Positions 25,387 to 35,861 of a stretch of 64,000 nt of DNA are shown piece by piece. The translations under genes and the position numbers were made by a program. Origin of the DNA: Thermorudis peleae (lineage in GTDB: Bacteria; Chloroflexota; Chloroflexia; Thermomicrobiales; Thermomicrobiaceae); assembly GCF_000744775.1 (NCBI RefSeq), contig NZ_JQMP01000003.1, positions 620,001 to 684,000 on the forward strand, read 5' to 3'. Every line of letters begins with the position of its first letter. Within the stretch, counting starts at the first letter, position 1. A model generated the notes under the pieces. The model did no database searches and was not told where the DNA came from. It saw nothing but the letters and a program-made list of their open reading frames with translations.

Positions 25387-26585
25387 ACCGCTGGGCTGAT
25401 CGCGTCGCTGCTCGGGCCAAGCGTTTTCACCCGTCCGTCTGTATTGACTACGACGCTCTACCCGGTGACGCTGCACAGTGGATTGCGTTTACCGGTGGCA
25501 CACCACCGCGTGAGTGTTTGCCAACGACTGCACTCCTTACTGCCTTGAACGCCGCTTGGGATGCCGAGCCAGAAGCCCTTTGGTATGGCGATCCGCAAGG
25601 ATATGAACCACTGCGTGAGCAGATTGCAAGGCTCCTCGCTGAACGCGGCGTCTGCCTCTCGGCTGAAGAAGTGCTGATCACAAATGGCGCCCAGCAAGCA
25701 ATTGATGTCTTGGCGCGGCTGTTGCTTGAGCCGGGCGACCGTGTGCTCGTCGAAGGTCCGACCTATTTCGGTGCGCTTCAGGTCTTCGAGCCATATGACG
25801 TACAGATCGAAGCTATTCCACTCGATGAATACGGTATTCGCCTTGATATGCTGGAAGATGCACTTGCGCGTCAGCCACGTCCGAAGCTGCTCTACCTTGT
25901 CCCGACGTTTCAGAATCCTACCGGTGTGACCTTGACCGCTGAACGACGGGCTGAACTTGTCGCGTTAGCTGACCACTATGGTGTCGCGGTCATCGAGGAT
26001 GATCCCTATGGGGAACTATGGTTTGATGCTCCACCGCCACCACCGCTGCGAGCATATCATCCTGACGTCTTTTTCGTCGGAACCTTCTCGAAGTCCATTG
26101 CGCCGGGGCTCCGCATCGGCTGGCTCGTTGCCCCACGTGAATTGATTGGCACGTTGACCGATATTAAGGAGAGTATTGACTGTCAAGCCGATCGTTTGCA
26201 TCAGCGCTCCATAGCCCGGCTGCTTGCTGTGGGCTGGTACACTGAGCATGTCGCGAGTGTTCGTCCAGTCTATCGCCGCCGCTGCCAGATGCTTGAACGT
26301 GCCTTGGCTGAGCAGCTCACCGGTTGGGCGCGTTGGACGATACCCGGCGGTGGGTTTTTCCTCTGGTTGGAGTTGCCGCAAAATACAGACACTGATGCGC
26401 TCTTGCCCAAGTGCGCTGAGGCTGGCGTTGTCTACGTGCCAGGCTCTGCATTCTTTACGGAGCGTACCCCCCAACCAAGCATGCGACTTGGCTTCTCAAC
26501 CTTGCCAGAGGAACAGATTGTCCCAGGCGTTGAGCGCCTCGCGAGTGTCGTTCGTGCCCACGTTCGCCCTTCACTTGTGTCCTAG
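25383..26585 (+). CDS. PLP-dependent aminotransferase (class I, LysN/MocR-like)
   Basis: A 400-residue fold-type I aminotransferase. Motifs are YGDPQGYEPLREQIA, ITNGAQQAIDVLARLL, VEGPTYFGAL, VPTFQNPTGVTL, IEDDPYGEL and the PLP lysine Lys237 in VGTFSKSIAPGLRIGW. The closest well-known relatives are 2-aminoadipate aminotransferases of thermophiles; branched-chain or aromatic specificity cannot be excluded. No N-terminal HTH is present, so it is an enzyme rather than a MocR regulator. It is coupled to alaX and ends 15 bases inside the opposing acetyltransferase gene. Confidence 0.92.
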   Translation: MNRWADRVAARAKRFHPSVCIDYDALPGDAAQWIAFTGGTPPRECLPTTALLTALNAAWDAEPEALWYGDPQGYEPLREQIARLLAERGVCLSAEEVLITNGAQQAIDVLARLLLEPGDRVLVEGPTYFGALQVFEPYDVQIEAIPLDEYGIRLDMLEDALARQPRPKLLYLVPTFQNPTGVTLTAERRAELVALADHYGVAVIEDDPYGELWFDAPPPPPLRAYHPDVFFVGTFSKSIAPGLRIGWLVAPRELIGTLTDIKESIDCQADRLHQRSIARLLAVGWYTEHVASVRPVYRRRCQMLERALAEQLTGWARWTIPGGGFFLWLELPQNTDTDALLPKCAEAGVVYVPGSAFFTERTPQPSMRLGFSTLPEEQIVPGVERLASVVRAHVRPSLVS

Positions 26586-27524
26586 TGTGTCAGGCAAGGG
26601 GAGGACGACTGATTGATACGCTCGCCAGAGGTGTGCGCCGAGTCGACCATAGAATGAAGCAAGTTTGGTCCAATCGATCACGGCGAACGTGCAGCCATGC
26701 TCTCGCAGCCATTGCGCTGCTCCGCGAACGAGCGCGATGCCGAGTCCTTTGCCGCGTGCTTCGGGAGCAAGACCAAGCGGCCCCATGCCGCCAGCCGGTC
26801 CTGGCAAGGCCTGGGCCCAATATTGACTCGGGCCACGATACGATTGCCCTGAAACATAGACGGCGACAAAACCAATGAGCTTGCGCTTTGTCCAGAGGCC
26901 AAGCACTGTTCCCCCAACTTGCAGGTACTGTTCCATATCCGCTTCCCAGCGTCCGGGGAAGACACGAGCTAAGAATGGCAGCAGATGCGCTGCGTCTACT
27001 GGCTCAAGCGTTGTTGTTTCTGGTAGTGTGCCAGGAAGCGGTAGGCGCAAGTCGAGGAGCAGGTCAAAGAAGACCTCGCGGAGTGTCGCACCGCGGCTGC
27101 AGAAGAAGCGCCAGGTCGCGAGAGACGCTTCAAGCGGGATCCCTGGAACGAGATGGCCAGGATCACCCCCAACCAGGAGCCAGCGGCGACCGCGTGCTCG
27201 GATTGCCTCAACGAGCGTGGTATAGAGCGCCGAGCCGATACCACGGCGCTGCACTGCGGGATCGACAATGATGTAGCTGAGAAACCCAAGATCCGGTGGA
27301 AGCCAGGGGACGGTTGGCGCTTTGCCTGCAATGGCTCCCACAACATCGTCGTTATACTCGGCGATCCACGCAAGCGCTGGGTCATACCATGGCGTGCGGG
27401 CTAATTGTGCGAGCACTGATGGCTCAAGAGGATATCGCTCGCCGTAGTGTGCATTCCACATACGGGCAATAATAGGGAAATCAGCTGCGGTCGTCTGCCT
27501 CAGGCGAAAGTGTTCTGCATGCAT
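26571..27524 (-). CDS. Tandem GNAT-family acetyltransferase
   Basis: A 317-residue protein with two GNAT folds. The first (residues about 5-150) has the acetyl-CoA loop VDPAVQRRGIGSALY. The second (about 170-315) has LAPEARGKGLGIALVRGAAQ. Each keeps the Q/R-x2-G-x-G/A loop. The acceptor substrate is unknown; tandem GNATs include mycothiol synthase and antibiotic N-acetyltransferases. The start at 27524 has AGGG at eight bases; a TTG six bases earlier is less likely. Confidence 0.87.
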   Translation of the reverse strand: MHAEHFRLRQTTAADFPIIARMWNAHYGERYPLEPSVLAQLARTPWYDPALAWIAEYNDDVVGAIAGKAPTVPWLPPDLGFLSYIIVDPAVQRRGIGSALYTTLVEAIRARGRRWLLVGGDPGHLVPGIPLEASLATWRFFCSRGATLREVFFDLLLDLRLPLPGTLPETTTLEPVDAAHLLPFLARVFPGRWEADMEQYLQVGGTVLGLWTKRKLIGFVAVYVSGQSYRGPSQYWAQALPGPAGGMGPLGLAPEARGKGLGIALVRGAAQWLREHGCTFAVIDWTKLASFYGRLGAHLWRAYQSVVLPLPDTLGHK

Positions 27525-27678
27525 TCCCAATACCCTTTCAGGATACCTTCCTGAAATGCTACTGTAGTGTTATTGATCATTCCCTGTGGGGACAGCATAG
27601 GCGTTGCTGTTGATTGTGCGCAAGGGTGGCACATCTGTTACGCTCGAAGATGACGCTGGATAGAGCAGAGGGGATAAG

Positions 27679-28641
27679 ATGCCGAGAGAGCAGGAGCGGC
27701 AAGAGACCTGGCACGTTGACGGCCATGAATTAACGGTGACGCATCTTGATAAGGTGCTTTGGCCGGATGATGGTATGACCAAGCGCGATGTGCTTGCGTA
27801 CTACCGTACTATAGCCCCTGTTTTGCTCCCTTACCTGCGCAATCATCCCGTTGTCTTGCGCCTTTTCCCTGACGGCATTACCGGTCAGGGCTTTTACCTG
27901 CGAAATGCTCCCGAGTCAATGCCAGCCTGGATTCGGACTGCTCACTATCATCCTGTGACTGAGGAAGCGGAACGGGTCGTGCCGCTTATCGATGATGCAG
28001 CTGGTCTGCTCTGGTTCGTCAATCGTGGTGCGCTTGAAGTGCATGTCTGGGCAGCGCCAGCTGATCGTCCTGAATTCCCTGATTGGGTCGTCTTTGATCT
28101 TGATCCCGGTCCGCGTGCAGGCTTTGATCGGGTTATTGAGGCTGCACTTGTCCTACGTCAACGGCTTGCTTCGCTTGGAGTGCCGGCATTGCCGAAGACG
28201 AGTGGCGGCTCTGGTCTGCACCTGTGGGCACCGATCGAGCCGCGATATCACGTTGATATGCTTCGCACGTGGGTAGCATATCTCGCTGAGGAACTGAGCC
28301 GAGAATATGCAACGCTCTTTGCGCCGCCCGATGGCGCGACGCACGACGAGGACGAACGGATCACGCTCGATGCTGCGCAAAATAGTGTTGCTCGGAATAC
28401 TGCTGCCCCCTATACCTTGCGTGCGCGTCCCGGGGCGCCGGTTTCAACGCCCTTGACGTGGGAAGAGGTTGAAGGCGGACAGATCCGCCCCGAGCAGTTT
28501 ACGTGGCAGGCTGTCCTGCAACGGGTGCATGATCGTGGCGATGTCTGGCAAAAGGACTGGAAGCCTGGCAAGCTGCCGATTGACGGAACGATACAGTCAG
28601 CACGACGGCGCACGCGCCGTGGTGAACATCGTCAGGCATGA
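27679..28641 (+). CDS. LigD-type primase-polymerase domain protein
   Basis: A 320-residue stand-alone polymerase domain as found in LigD and related non-homologous end-joining proteins. LTHLDKVLWPDDGMTKRDVLAYY is the usual entry, catalytic Asp140 and Asp142 lie in VVFDLDPGP, and KTSGGSGLHLWAPI and TAAPYTLRARPGAPVSTPLTW are conserved. No ligase or nuclease domain is fused, and ku or ligase genes are not adjacent. It would add ribonucleotides at breaks if Ku and a ligase exist elsewhere. GAGGGG precedes the start. Confidence 0.92.
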   Translation: MPREQERQETWHVDGHELTVTHLDKVLWPDDGMTKRDVLAYYRTIAPVLLPYLRNHPVVLRLFPDGITGQGFYLRNAPESMPAWIRTAHYHPVTEEAERVVPLIDDAAGLLWFVNRGALEVHVWAAPADRPEFPDWVVFDLDPGPRAGFDRVIEAALVLRQRLASLGVPALPKTSGGSGLHLWAPIEPRYHVDMLRTWVAYLAEELSREYATLFAPPDGATHDEDERITLDAAQNSVARNTAAPYTLRARPGAPVSTPLTWEEVEGGQIRPEQFTWQAVLQRVHDRGDVWQKDWKPGKLPIDGTIQSARRRTRRGEHRQA

Positions 28642-28648
28642 TACCTGG

Positions 28649-30136
28649 CTAGGCAAATGCTTGCACCCAGCGCTGTGCAAGATCCAGTACCGGGCCTGAG
28701 AAAATCCCCAGTGCAATGTTGCCGAGCACCATGAGGGCAAGACCTAAGCCAAGCAGCGGTGTGCGCACGGCCTGCCAGGTCTGACTCGGCTCGCTAAACC
28801 ACATCACGGCGACAACGCGCAGGTAGAAGAATGCTGATACTGCGCTCATGATGACAATGGCGACAGCCAGCCAGAGGAGATTTGCTTCAATCAGCGCTAC
28901 AATCACGTAGTACTTGGCATAGAAGCCAACCAGCGGTGGCAGACCCATCAAGGAGAGCATGAACACGCTCATGGCAATGGCAGCGAGCGGGCTGCGCCCG
29001 GCAAGTCCCGCAAAGTCATCGAGTGTCGTGCCATATCCGCGCTCCTGGAGCCACGCCACTGCGCCGAATGCACCAATGTTCATGAAGGCATACGCAAGCA
29101 GATAGAAGAGCAGACTTCCGACACTATGGTCTCCCGGCTGAACGCGCGTAAAGGCTGCTAGGCCAGCGAGCATGTACCCCGTATGCCCGATTGAAGAGTA
29201 TCCGAGCATACGCTTGATATCGCGCTGCGCGATGGCGACGACATTGCCATAGACCATCGTGATCAAGGCCAGGATCGCAATAAGGGTGAGCCATTCCTGG
29301 CGGAGTGGCGCAAGCCCTTCGACAAAGATGCGTGCCATGGCCGCAAAACCTGCCAGCTTTGGTACCGAGGACATGTAACCGGATATTGGCGTTGGTGCTC
29401 CTTGGTAGGCATCTGGAGTCCACATGTGAAATGGCACTGCAGCGACTTTGAATCCTAGCCCGACGGCAAGCAACAGGAGGGCAAGTAGGACCGAGGCTTC
29501 GACACGCCCTCCGTTGCCCACCGCACGTTGTAACGCTGCCGCGATGTCGTCCAGCATGATGCTGCCGGTGAGGCCATATGTCCAAGCCATGCCATAGACC
29601 AGCAGCGCTGTGGCAAACGCACCGAGCAGGAAGTACTTCAGCGCTGCCTCCAGCGAAGTTGATCGCCGCCGTGCAAAGGCCGTTAGCGTATAGACGGCCA
29701 GAGAGCTCATCTCTAAGCCAAGCAACACCATCAGGAGATCACCGGCTGTACCCAGAATCATCGTGCCGAGAATTGAGAAGAGAAGGAGCGAGAGGTATTC
29801 CGCAAGAGCCATGCCACCTGGTTCAAATCCCGACTCAACGTAGCCTGCTGAGATGAGCACGGCTAAGATTCCCGCCGCCAAGGCAATAAGCATCACAAAG
29901 AAGGCGAAGGGATCGGCGCGATACATCCCGCCGAAGGTCCGCTGGCCAGCGGTCCAGTCAATTGTTGCCAGCGAGAGCAATGCCAGTGTCAGGCCAACAA
30001 TCGCAACACCGGTCAATATGGACTGACGTGTCCGCGGCAGGAACAGATCAGCCGCGAGCAAGACGATGATCGTGGCAAGCACAACGAGTGGTGGAACAAG
30101 CAAACCCCATTGTGGTGTCGTCAACTGCAGTGGCAC
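28649..30136 (-). CDS. nuoN: NADH-quinone oxidoreductase subunit N
   Basis: A 495-residue antiporter-like membrane subunit of complex I with about 14 helices. The start is GTG 30136, with GGAG seven bases upstream and 11 bases after the nuoM stop; a longer frame to 30238 would overlap nuoM. Conserved Glu ([12 protein letters not shown]), Lys ([12 protein letters not shown] then [25 protein letters not shown]) and [16 protein letters not shown] mark a proton channel. It is the last gene of the operon. Confidence 0.95.
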   Translation of the reverse strand: MPLQLTTPQWGLLVPPLVVLATIIVLLAADLFLPRTRQSILTGVAIVGLTLALLSLATIDWTAGQRTFGGMYRADPFAFFVMLIALAAGILAVLISAGYVESGFEPGGMALAEYLSLLLFSILGTMILGTAGDLLMVLLGLEMSSLAVYTLTAFARRRSTSLEAALKYFLLGAFATALLVYGMAWTYGLTGSIMLDDIAAALQRAVGNGGRVEASVLLALLLLAVGLGFKVAAVPFHMWTPDAYQGAPTPISGYMSSVPKLAGFAAMARIFVEGLAPLRQEWLTLIAILALITMVYGNVVAIAQRDIKRMLGYSSIGHTGYMLAGLAAFTRVQPGDHSVGSLLFYLLAYAFMNIGAFGAVAWLQERGYGTTLDDFAGLAGRSPLAAIAMSVFMLSLMGLPPLVGFYAKYYVIVALIEANLLWLAVAIVIMSAVSAFFYLRVVAVMWFSEPSQTWQAVRTPLLGLGLALMVLGNIALGIFSGPVLDLAQRWVQAFA

Positions 30137-30147
30137 AGTTCCGCTCC

Positions 30148-31734
30148 TTACACCCCAATGTTGCCGAACAATGCTGCCAGCTGCGTGATCGCTTGCTGCA
30201 TCCAATGCAGGAAGTAGCCGGGATAGATGCCGATCCATATTGTCGCGAGAGCTAGTGGTATGAGCGTCAGCGCCTCTTTCCAGGTTACATCAGGGAATGT
30301 GCGTGGGTCGGGCGCATCATGGTGCTGCGTGTCAGCTCCACCAGCGATCGGCTGTGTCGCAAGTTCGGCTGTACGGCGCTCGGGATCATCCGGATCCGGC
30401 GGCTCGCCCGGTGCCCGAATTAAGGCCACGCGCTGGTAGACACGCAGCATGTACCACGCTGAGAGAATAACAACCAGCAACGCGATGGCTCCAAACCAGC
30501 GATTATAGCGGAAGCCGCCAAGAATCGCGAGGAACTCACCGACGAAGCCGCTGAGCCCCGGTAATCCCAGGGAAGCGAACGTGAACAGTCCGAAGAAGCT
30601 GGCGTAGATCGGCATGTTCCGCGCAAGACCACCAAAAACCCGTAACTCACGAGTATGGGCTCGCTCGTAGACGATGCCGACAATCAAGAACAGGGCACCT
30701 GTGACAACACCATGGCTGAGCATCACGATCATGCTGCCATAGAGCCCTTGTGCATTGAGGGCAAAGATGCCCAGGGTAGCAAACCCCATGTGGCTTACTG
30801 ATGAATACGCAATGAGGCGCTTGAAGTCTTCCTGAACGAGTGCCATGAGTGCGCCGTAGAGAATCGCAATAACTGACAGGACAAGCAAGACGGGGGCAAG
30901 TCGCTTCGTGGCATCTGGAAAGAGCGGCAAGTTGAAGCGTAAGAAGCCGTATCCCCCCATTTTCAGCAACACGCCGGCGAGCAAGAGTGAGCCAGCGGTT
31001 GGGGCTTCGGTGTGGGCATCGGGCAGCCAGGTATGGAATGGCCACATCGGCACCTTGATAGCGAAGGCGAAAAAGAACGCGAGGAATGCCCAGAACTGAA
31101 AACTCGAGTCGTAATGGGCATGGGTCAGCGTCAAAATGTCGAGCGTTCGTATGCCGGTCTGCTGGTAGTAGGCTTGGTAGAGCGAGACGATCCCGACAAG
31201 CATCAACAAGCTACCGGCTAGGGTGTAGAGGAAGAACTTCACTGCGGCATAAACGCGGTTTCCGCTGCCCCAGATGCCAATCAACAATGCCATCGGAATG
31301 AGCATAACTTCCCAGAAGATGTAGAACAGGAAAAGGTCCAAGCTCACGAAGACCCCGAGCATACCAGTAGCGAGCAGTAAGTAGGCGATGTAATAGGCAC
31401 GCACGCGCCGTTGGATAGGGTCCCATGAGGCGATGACGCCAATGAGGCTGAGCACTGTCGTGAGCAGCACGAGCGGTGCGCTAATACCGTCGACGCCAAG
31501 ACGATAGGCAATGCCAAGCGCTGGCAACCAGTTGACCTCTTCAACAAACTGCATGCCGCTTGCCGTGCGGTTGAAACCGAATACCATGACCAGTGAGAAG
31601 AGGAGGGAAAGCGCGGTCGCAATGAGCGCGATCCACCGCGTGATGCGCGGGCTCGCGTTTGGCCAGAAGAAGAGGATCAGTGCGCCAATGAGTGGCGTGA
31701 AAACTGTGAGTGTCAGCACCGGCAGTTGTGTCAT
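30148..31734 (-). CDS. nuoM: NADH-quinone oxidoreductase subunit M
   Basis: A 528-residue antiporter-like subunit. [20 protein letters not shown] contains the channel Glu. [26 protein letters not shown] and [16 protein letters not shown] are hallmark sequences. After the last helix pair there is a hydrophilic loop rich in Asp/Pro/Glu ([20 protein letters not shown]) before a final membrane helix, a lineage-specific insert. AGAGGGG precedes the start. Confidence 0.95.
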   Translation of the reverse strand: MTQLPVLTLTVFTPLIGALILFFWPNASPRITRWIALIATALSLLFSLVMVFGFNRTASGMQFVEEVNWLPALGIAYRLGVDGISAPLVLLTTVLSLIGVIASWDPIQRRVRAYYIAYLLLATGMLGVFVSLDLFLFYIFWEVMLIPMALLIGIWGSGNRVYAAVKFFLYTLAGSLLMLVGIVSLYQAYYQQTGIRTLDILTLTHAHYDSSFQFWAFLAFFFAFAIKVPMWPFHTWLPDAHTEAPTAGSLLLAGVLLKMGGYGFLRFNLPLFPDATKRLAPVLLVLSVIAILYGALMALVQEDFKRLIAYSSVSHMGFATLGIFALNAQGLYGSMIVMLSHGVVTGALFLIVGIVYERAHTRELRVFGGLARNMPIYASFFGLFTFASLGLPGLSGFVGEFLAILGGFRYNRWFGAIALLVVILSAWYMLRVYQRVALIRAPGEPPDPDDPERRTAELATQPIAGGADTQHHDAPDPRTFPDVTWKEALTLIPLALATIWIGIYPGYFLHWMQQAITQLAALFGNIGV

Positions 31735-31767
31735 GGTTTGCCCCTCTGCTGCCCTGCTCGTGCTCGC

Positions 31768-33666
31768 CTACCGGAACAATGTGCTTCCCATCACCAGGTA
31801 GACGCCGACGATAATAACCGTCCCCAATGCGATGATGAGGGCGTAGTTTGCAACCAGCCCCGTTTGGAGTCGTCGCCAGGCTTGAGCCGTAGCCGCTACC
31901 ACTCGAGCCATTCCGTTGACCGCGCCATCGATAATCGCCACATCAACGCCGCGCCAGAGACCTCGCGCCAGTGCATAACCAGGCTGCACAATGAACCGAT
32001 CATAAATTTCATCGAAGTACCATTTGTGCGCAGCGAGCTGATAGAGCGGTCCAAGTCGTTGGGCAAGTGCTTCTGGAGATAAGCTGCGCTGAAGGTAGAG
32101 TGCCGCGGCGAGCCAAATTCCGCCGAGCACGACGAGTGTTGAGATGACTGCAAAACCGATCGTTAAGCTTAAGCTCGCCTCATGCGGTGTCGCGTCGGTG
32201 AAGACTGGTTCAAGGAAATGATGAATCCATCCCTGTTCCGGCGGCACGCCAACGAATCCAGCAATGAGTGAGCCTATGGCCAGGATCAGAAGCGGAAGTG
32301 ACATAGAGAGCGAAGGATCGTGCGGGTGCAAGTGGCGGTCATAGCGTGGCACGCCATGGAAGGCTAGGAAGACAGCGCGGAACATGTAGAGTGCGGTAAA
32401 GAACGCAGTGACAAGGCCAACAATTGCGACGAAGGGATGGCCACCGACCCACGATCCTACGATGATCTCGTCTTTGCTCCAGAATCCGGCGAACGGCACA
32501 AGCCCAGCGTTGGCGAACGCGCCGATCACGAACGTCCAGTATGTCAGCGGCATCACAGCCTTGAGTCCGCCCATACGTCGCATGTCAAGTTCGTCCTCAA
32601 GGGCGTGCATGATGCTGCCTGATCCGAGGAAGAGCAGTGCCTTAAAGAAGGCGTGGGTAAAGAGATGGAAGATCGCTGCGCTCCAGGCTCCAACGCCCAG
32701 CCCCATCGCCATGTAACCAAGCTGGCTCACAGTCGAGTAGGCGATGACTCGTTTAATGTCAAACTGTGTCACCGCGATAGTAGCAGCGATGAAGGCGGTT
32801 AACGCGCCGATGATGCTGACAACTTCCATCGCTGTGGGGGCAGCCAGGAAGATCGGGTGCGCCCGTGCTACCATGAAGATGCCGGCGGTCACCATTGTCG
32901 CTGCGTGGATCAGTGCGGAGACCGGCGTCGGCCCTTCCATGGCATCTGGCAACCAGACAAAGAGCGGCACCTGAGCTGACTTACCAATTGCCCCCATAAA
33001 GAGCAAGAGTGCAATCAGCGTCACTGTGCCTTGACTAAGCGATGACAACTTGGCGAAGACATCGTGGTAGACCAAGGAACCAGTCTTAAGGAACAGCAGC
33101 ATAATACCCAGCTCGAAGCCAAAGTCGCCAACGCGGTTGACGATGAAGGCTTTCTTGGCAGCGAGTGCGGCTGAACGCCGTCGGAACCAGAAACCGATCA
33201 ACAAATAAGAACACAGACCAACCCCTTCCCACCCGAAGAAGAGTAGGAGGAAGTTGTTGGACATGACGAGGATGAGCATGGCGAAAACGAATAAGGGAAG
33301 CCAGGCAAAGAACCGTGGATAACCAGGATCATGGTGCATATAGCCAATGGAATAGATATGAACGAGTAGGCTGACTCCAGTAACGACGACAAGCATGATG
33401 GCCGCGAGATGGTCGACGGAGAAAGCAACCGGGATCTGGAAATCACCTGCGGGGATCCAGGTATAGAGTGTCTGTTGCAGTGGTTCCTCACTGCCCGAGA
33501 CGGCAGCAAGGACAAAGAGGCTGAGGACAAAACTTATTGCAACAGCTGGGATCGCCAGCCAATGAGCACGCTTGCGAATCCACCAGCGCCCGAGGAGAGC
33601 ATTGAGCACCGCGGCAATGAGTGGTGCAAGCGGGATAACAAAGAGCCAATGGGCAATCCCGGCCAT
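31768..33666 (-). CDS. nuoL: NADH-quinone oxidoreductase subunit L
   Basis: A 632-residue distal antiporter-like subunit. LLLFFGWEGVGLCSYLLIGFW, GKSAQVPLFVWLPDAMEGPTPVSALIHAATMVTAG (given in part) and AYSTVSQLGYMAMGLG are canonical. The C-terminal region is predicted to form the long lateral helix and last transmembrane segment. GGGGAG lies seven bases before the ATG. It is followed by nuoM after 33 bases. Confidence 0.96.
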   Translation of the reverse strand: MAGIAHWLFVIPLAPLIAAVLNALLGRWWIRKRAHWLAIPAVAISFVLSLFVLAAVSGSEEPLQQTLYTWIPAGDFQIPVAFSVDHLAAIMLVVVTGVSLLVHIYSIGYMHHDPGYPRFFAWLPLFVFAMLILVMSNNFLLLFFGWEGVGLCSYLLIGFWFRRRSAALAAKKAFIVNRVGDFGFELGIMLLFLKTGSLVYHDVFAKLSSLSQGTVTLIALLLFMGAIGKSAQVPLFVWLPDAMEGPTPVSALIHAATMVTAGIFMVARAHPIFLAAPTAMEVVSIIGALTAFIAATIAVTQFDIKRVIAYSTVSQLGYMAMGLGVGAWSAAIFHLFTHAFFKALLFLGSGSIMHALEDELDMRRMGGLKAVMPLTYWTFVIGAFANAGLVPFAGFWSKDEIIVGSWVGGHPFVAIVGLVTAFFTALYMFRAVFLAFHGVPRYDRHLHPHDPSLSMSLPLLILAIGSLIAGFVGVPPEQGWIHHFLEPVFTDATPHEASLSLTIGFAVISTLVVLGGIWLAAALYLQRSLSPEALAQRLGPLYQLAAHKWYFDEIYDRFIVQPGYALARGLWRGVDVAIIDGAVNGMARVVAATAQAWRRLQTGLVANYALIIALGTVIIVGVYLVMGSTLFR

Positions 33667-33683
33667 TGCGTTACTCCCCTGCC

Positions 33684-33992
33684 TTACTCACGCAGTTGCC
33701 GAACCTCGTCGATGTCCACGGTATCGAGGCGTCGGCTCAGTGCCACAATAATGCCAAGTCCGATGACCGCTTCCGCAGCTGCTAAGGCGATGATGAAGAG
33801 TGCAAAGACTTGGCCAGTTAACGCTTGCTGTTCCCAGGCAAAGCCAATGAAACTCACGTTGACAGCGTTGAGCATAAGCTCGATCGACATAAAGATGACC
33901 AGCACGTTACGGCGTGTGAGGACGCCAACCATACCGATAATGAAGAGGGCAGCGCTGAGGAAGAGAAAATGAGCCGTCGTGAGGTGCGTCAT
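33684..33992 (-). CDS. nuoK: NADH-quinone oxidoreductase subunit K
   Basis: A 102-residue three-helix subunit. The start at 33992 overlaps the nuoJ stop by four bases (ATGA). The conserved glutamates are in IFMSIELMLNAVN and ALAAAEAVIGLGI. Together with NuoJ it links the quinone chamber to the antiporter subunits. Confidence 0.95.
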   Translation of the reverse strand: MTHLTTAHFLFLSAALFIIGMVGVLTRRNVLVIFMSIELMLNAVNVSFIGFAWEQQALTGQVFALFIIALAAAEAVIGLGIIVALSRRLDTVDIDEVRQLRE

Positions 33993-34711
33993 CGCCGAAC
34001 GACCTCCCCCCATGCCGGCTGCTCGGTGAACTCGTCAGCCGACTTCGCGAGAATAAGGGGCCGCGTAAAGCTCGCTGGTTTAAGCTCGGCCTGACTTGGC
34101 GCAGGTAGCTCGCCAATCGGCCCGAGATCCGTTCCTTTGGGGTGGCCCAAGGAGATGGTGAAAATACGTCGTGCTGCGGCTATTCGCTCGGCAAGTGTCT
34201 CTGGACGTGCGAGGAAGATAGCGCCAATCGTGGCCATGAGCAAAACAATTGCTGTCACCTGGATTGGTAACGTGTATGCCGAGTACAGCTCGCGCCCGAT
34301 CGCTTGAATGTTGCCTCCGACAGCTGCAACTGCATCCGGTGTCCAAGGCCCCGGTTGCCCGCGGAGCGAACGTGTCAAAATGGCGGCCAACACCTCAGCG
34401 AGTAGCAGGATGCCAAGCACAAAGCCAGTTGCGATGCGCAGTGGTCGCCCACCATGAAACTCCGGCAAATCCTGCTGTTGGACAAGCATAAGCACGAAAA
34501 CCACAAGGACGAGGATTGCGCCAGTATAGACAATAACTTGTGCCACAGCCAGGAACTCCGCACGGAGCATCACATAAATCGCCGCCACGTTAATGAACGT
34601 GACCATTAGCGCGATAGCGCTGTGCACAGGGTTTCGGGCAAGTACTACACCGGCTGCTGCACCGATGGAGACAATTGCAAGCAAATAGAACACCAGCACT
34701 TGAATGCTCAT
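33989..34711 (-). CDS. nuoJ: NADH-quinone oxidoreductase subunit J with C-terminal extension
   Basis: A 240-residue subunit. Five helices occupy about residues 1-165, with the conserved VAQVIVYTGAILVLVVFVLML motif in helix three. The last 70 or so residues (after AIFLARPETLAERIAAARR) are hydrophilic and Pro-rich, longer than the E. coli protein (184 residues). GGAGG is 10 bases upstream of the ATG. The gene nuoI would normally lie between nuoH and nuoJ, but only 43 bases separate them here. Confidence 0.94.
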   Translation of the reverse strand: MSIQVLVFYLLAIVSIGAAAGVVLARNPVHSAIALMVTFINVAAIYVMLRAEFLAVAQVIVYTGAILVLVVFVLMLVQQQDLPEFHGGRPLRIATGFVLGILLLAEVLAAILTRSLRGQPGPWTPDAVAAVGGNIQAIGRELYSAYTLPIQVTAIVLLMATIGAIFLARPETLAERIAAARRIFTISLGHPKGTDLGPIGELPAPSQAELKPASFTRPLILAKSADEFTEQPAWGEVVRR

Positions 34712-34754
34712 TGCTGCCGTGCCTCCTTTTTCCCGGCTCGTGTCCACTGCAGCA

Positions 34755-35780
34755 TTAGAGCAATCCTAATCCCCAGAGCCGGACCAAGCCGGTAAGCGCG
34801 ATGTTCAGCAGGGCTAAGGGCAGCAGCACTTTCCAGGCCAGCCCCATCAGCTGGTCATAGCGAAAGCGCGGAAGTGTTGCCCGCAGCCAGACGTAGAAGA
34901 ACAGGAAGATGAGCGCTTTGAGGATGAGCCACCACACTCCTCGGGCAAAGGGGCCGTCAATACCTCCAAGGAAGAGTGTTGAGGCCATGAGGGAAACCAC
35001 GATCATGTTAATGTACTCAGCTAAGAAGTAGAACGAGAAACGGAATCCGGAATATTCAGTGATATAGCCGGCGATCAACTCAGTTTCAGCCTCTGGCAGG
35101 TCAAAAGGCGCACGATTGGTCTCGGCAACGGCCGCGATGAGAAAAAGCACAAACGCCAAAGGCTGGCTCAGGATAAACCAGTTCGGCAGTTGCAACGGCC
35201 CAAGTGTCAACGTCTGTTCCTGCTCCCGCAGGATATCAACCAGGCTCAGTGAGCCGGTCAGGATGAAAATTCCGACGAGTGACAGCCCAAGCACGAGCTC
35301 ATAGCTAATAACCTGGGCCGTGGAGCGTAAGGCGCCGAGGATCGAGTAACGATTCCCTGATGCATAGCCGCCAAGAATAATGCCGTAGACGCCGACCGAC
35401 CCAAGCGCAAGGAAGTAGAGCACCGCGATGTTGATGTCAGTGACGTAGAGATGGACTGTCCGACCAAAGAGGGTAAGAGAGTCCCCAAACGGGATGACAA
35501 GCGCACCGAGCGGCGCAAGCATGAACGAGAGCAGTGGAGCAACAAGGAAAACCAATCGGTCAGCATTGGCCGGCACGATATCTTCTTTGGCCAGCAGCTT
35601 GACTGCGTCAGCAATTGGCTGGAGCAGGCCGAAAGGGCCGGTGCGGTTTGGCCCGACACGGTGCTGCATGAGAGCCAGCACACGCCGCTCAAACCACGTC
35701 ATGTAGGCCATGCAGAGCAACAACACGTTGAGCACGATGAATCCGAAGATGTAGCTGATGAGCAGCCCGATCCAGTCCAT
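34755..35780 (-). CDS. nuoH: NADH-quinone oxidoreductase subunit H
   Basis: A 341-residue membrane subunit forming the quinone site with NuoB and NuoD. FERRVLALMQHRVGPNRTGPFGLLQPIADAVKLL and NRAPFDLPEAETELIAGYITEYSG (each given in part) are invariant hallmarks, with the Glu residues facing the quinone chamber. The start at 35780 is the ATG three bases after AGGAG; spacing is short but no better codon exists. Confidence 0.95.
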   Translation of the reverse strand: MDWIGLLISYIFGFIVLNVLLLCMAYMTWFERRVLALMQHRVGPNRTGPFGLLQPIADAVKLLAKEDIVPANADRLVFLVAPLLSFMLAPLGALVIPFGDSLTLFGRTVHLYVTDINIAVLYFLALGSVGVYGIILGGYASGNRYSILGALRSTAQVISYELVLGLSLVGIFILTGSLSLVDILREQEQTLTLGPLQLPNWFILSQPLAFVLFLIAAVAETNRAPFDLPEAETELIAGYITEYSGFRFSFYFLAEYINMIVVSLMASTLFLGGIDGPFARGVWWLILKALIFLFFYVWLRATLPRFRYDQLMGLAWKVLLPLALLNIALTGLVRLWGLGLL

Positions 35781-35861
35781 GTGCTCCTCACTGTCTACTT
35801 GCCTCAGCGCCAAGCTACTGGTGCTTTGCGGTACGACGCGGCGCCGTAGCCTTGCCTGGCA

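Noticed and set aside
29821-29831. tRNA T-loop-like GTTCAAATCCC
   Set aside because: It is inside nuoN, with no acceptor stem, anticodon arm or CCA context around it.
34712-34754. A hidden nuoI between nuoH and nuoJ
   Set aside because: Only 43 bases separate the two genes, too short for nuoI, and no 4Fe-4S Cys motif is present.
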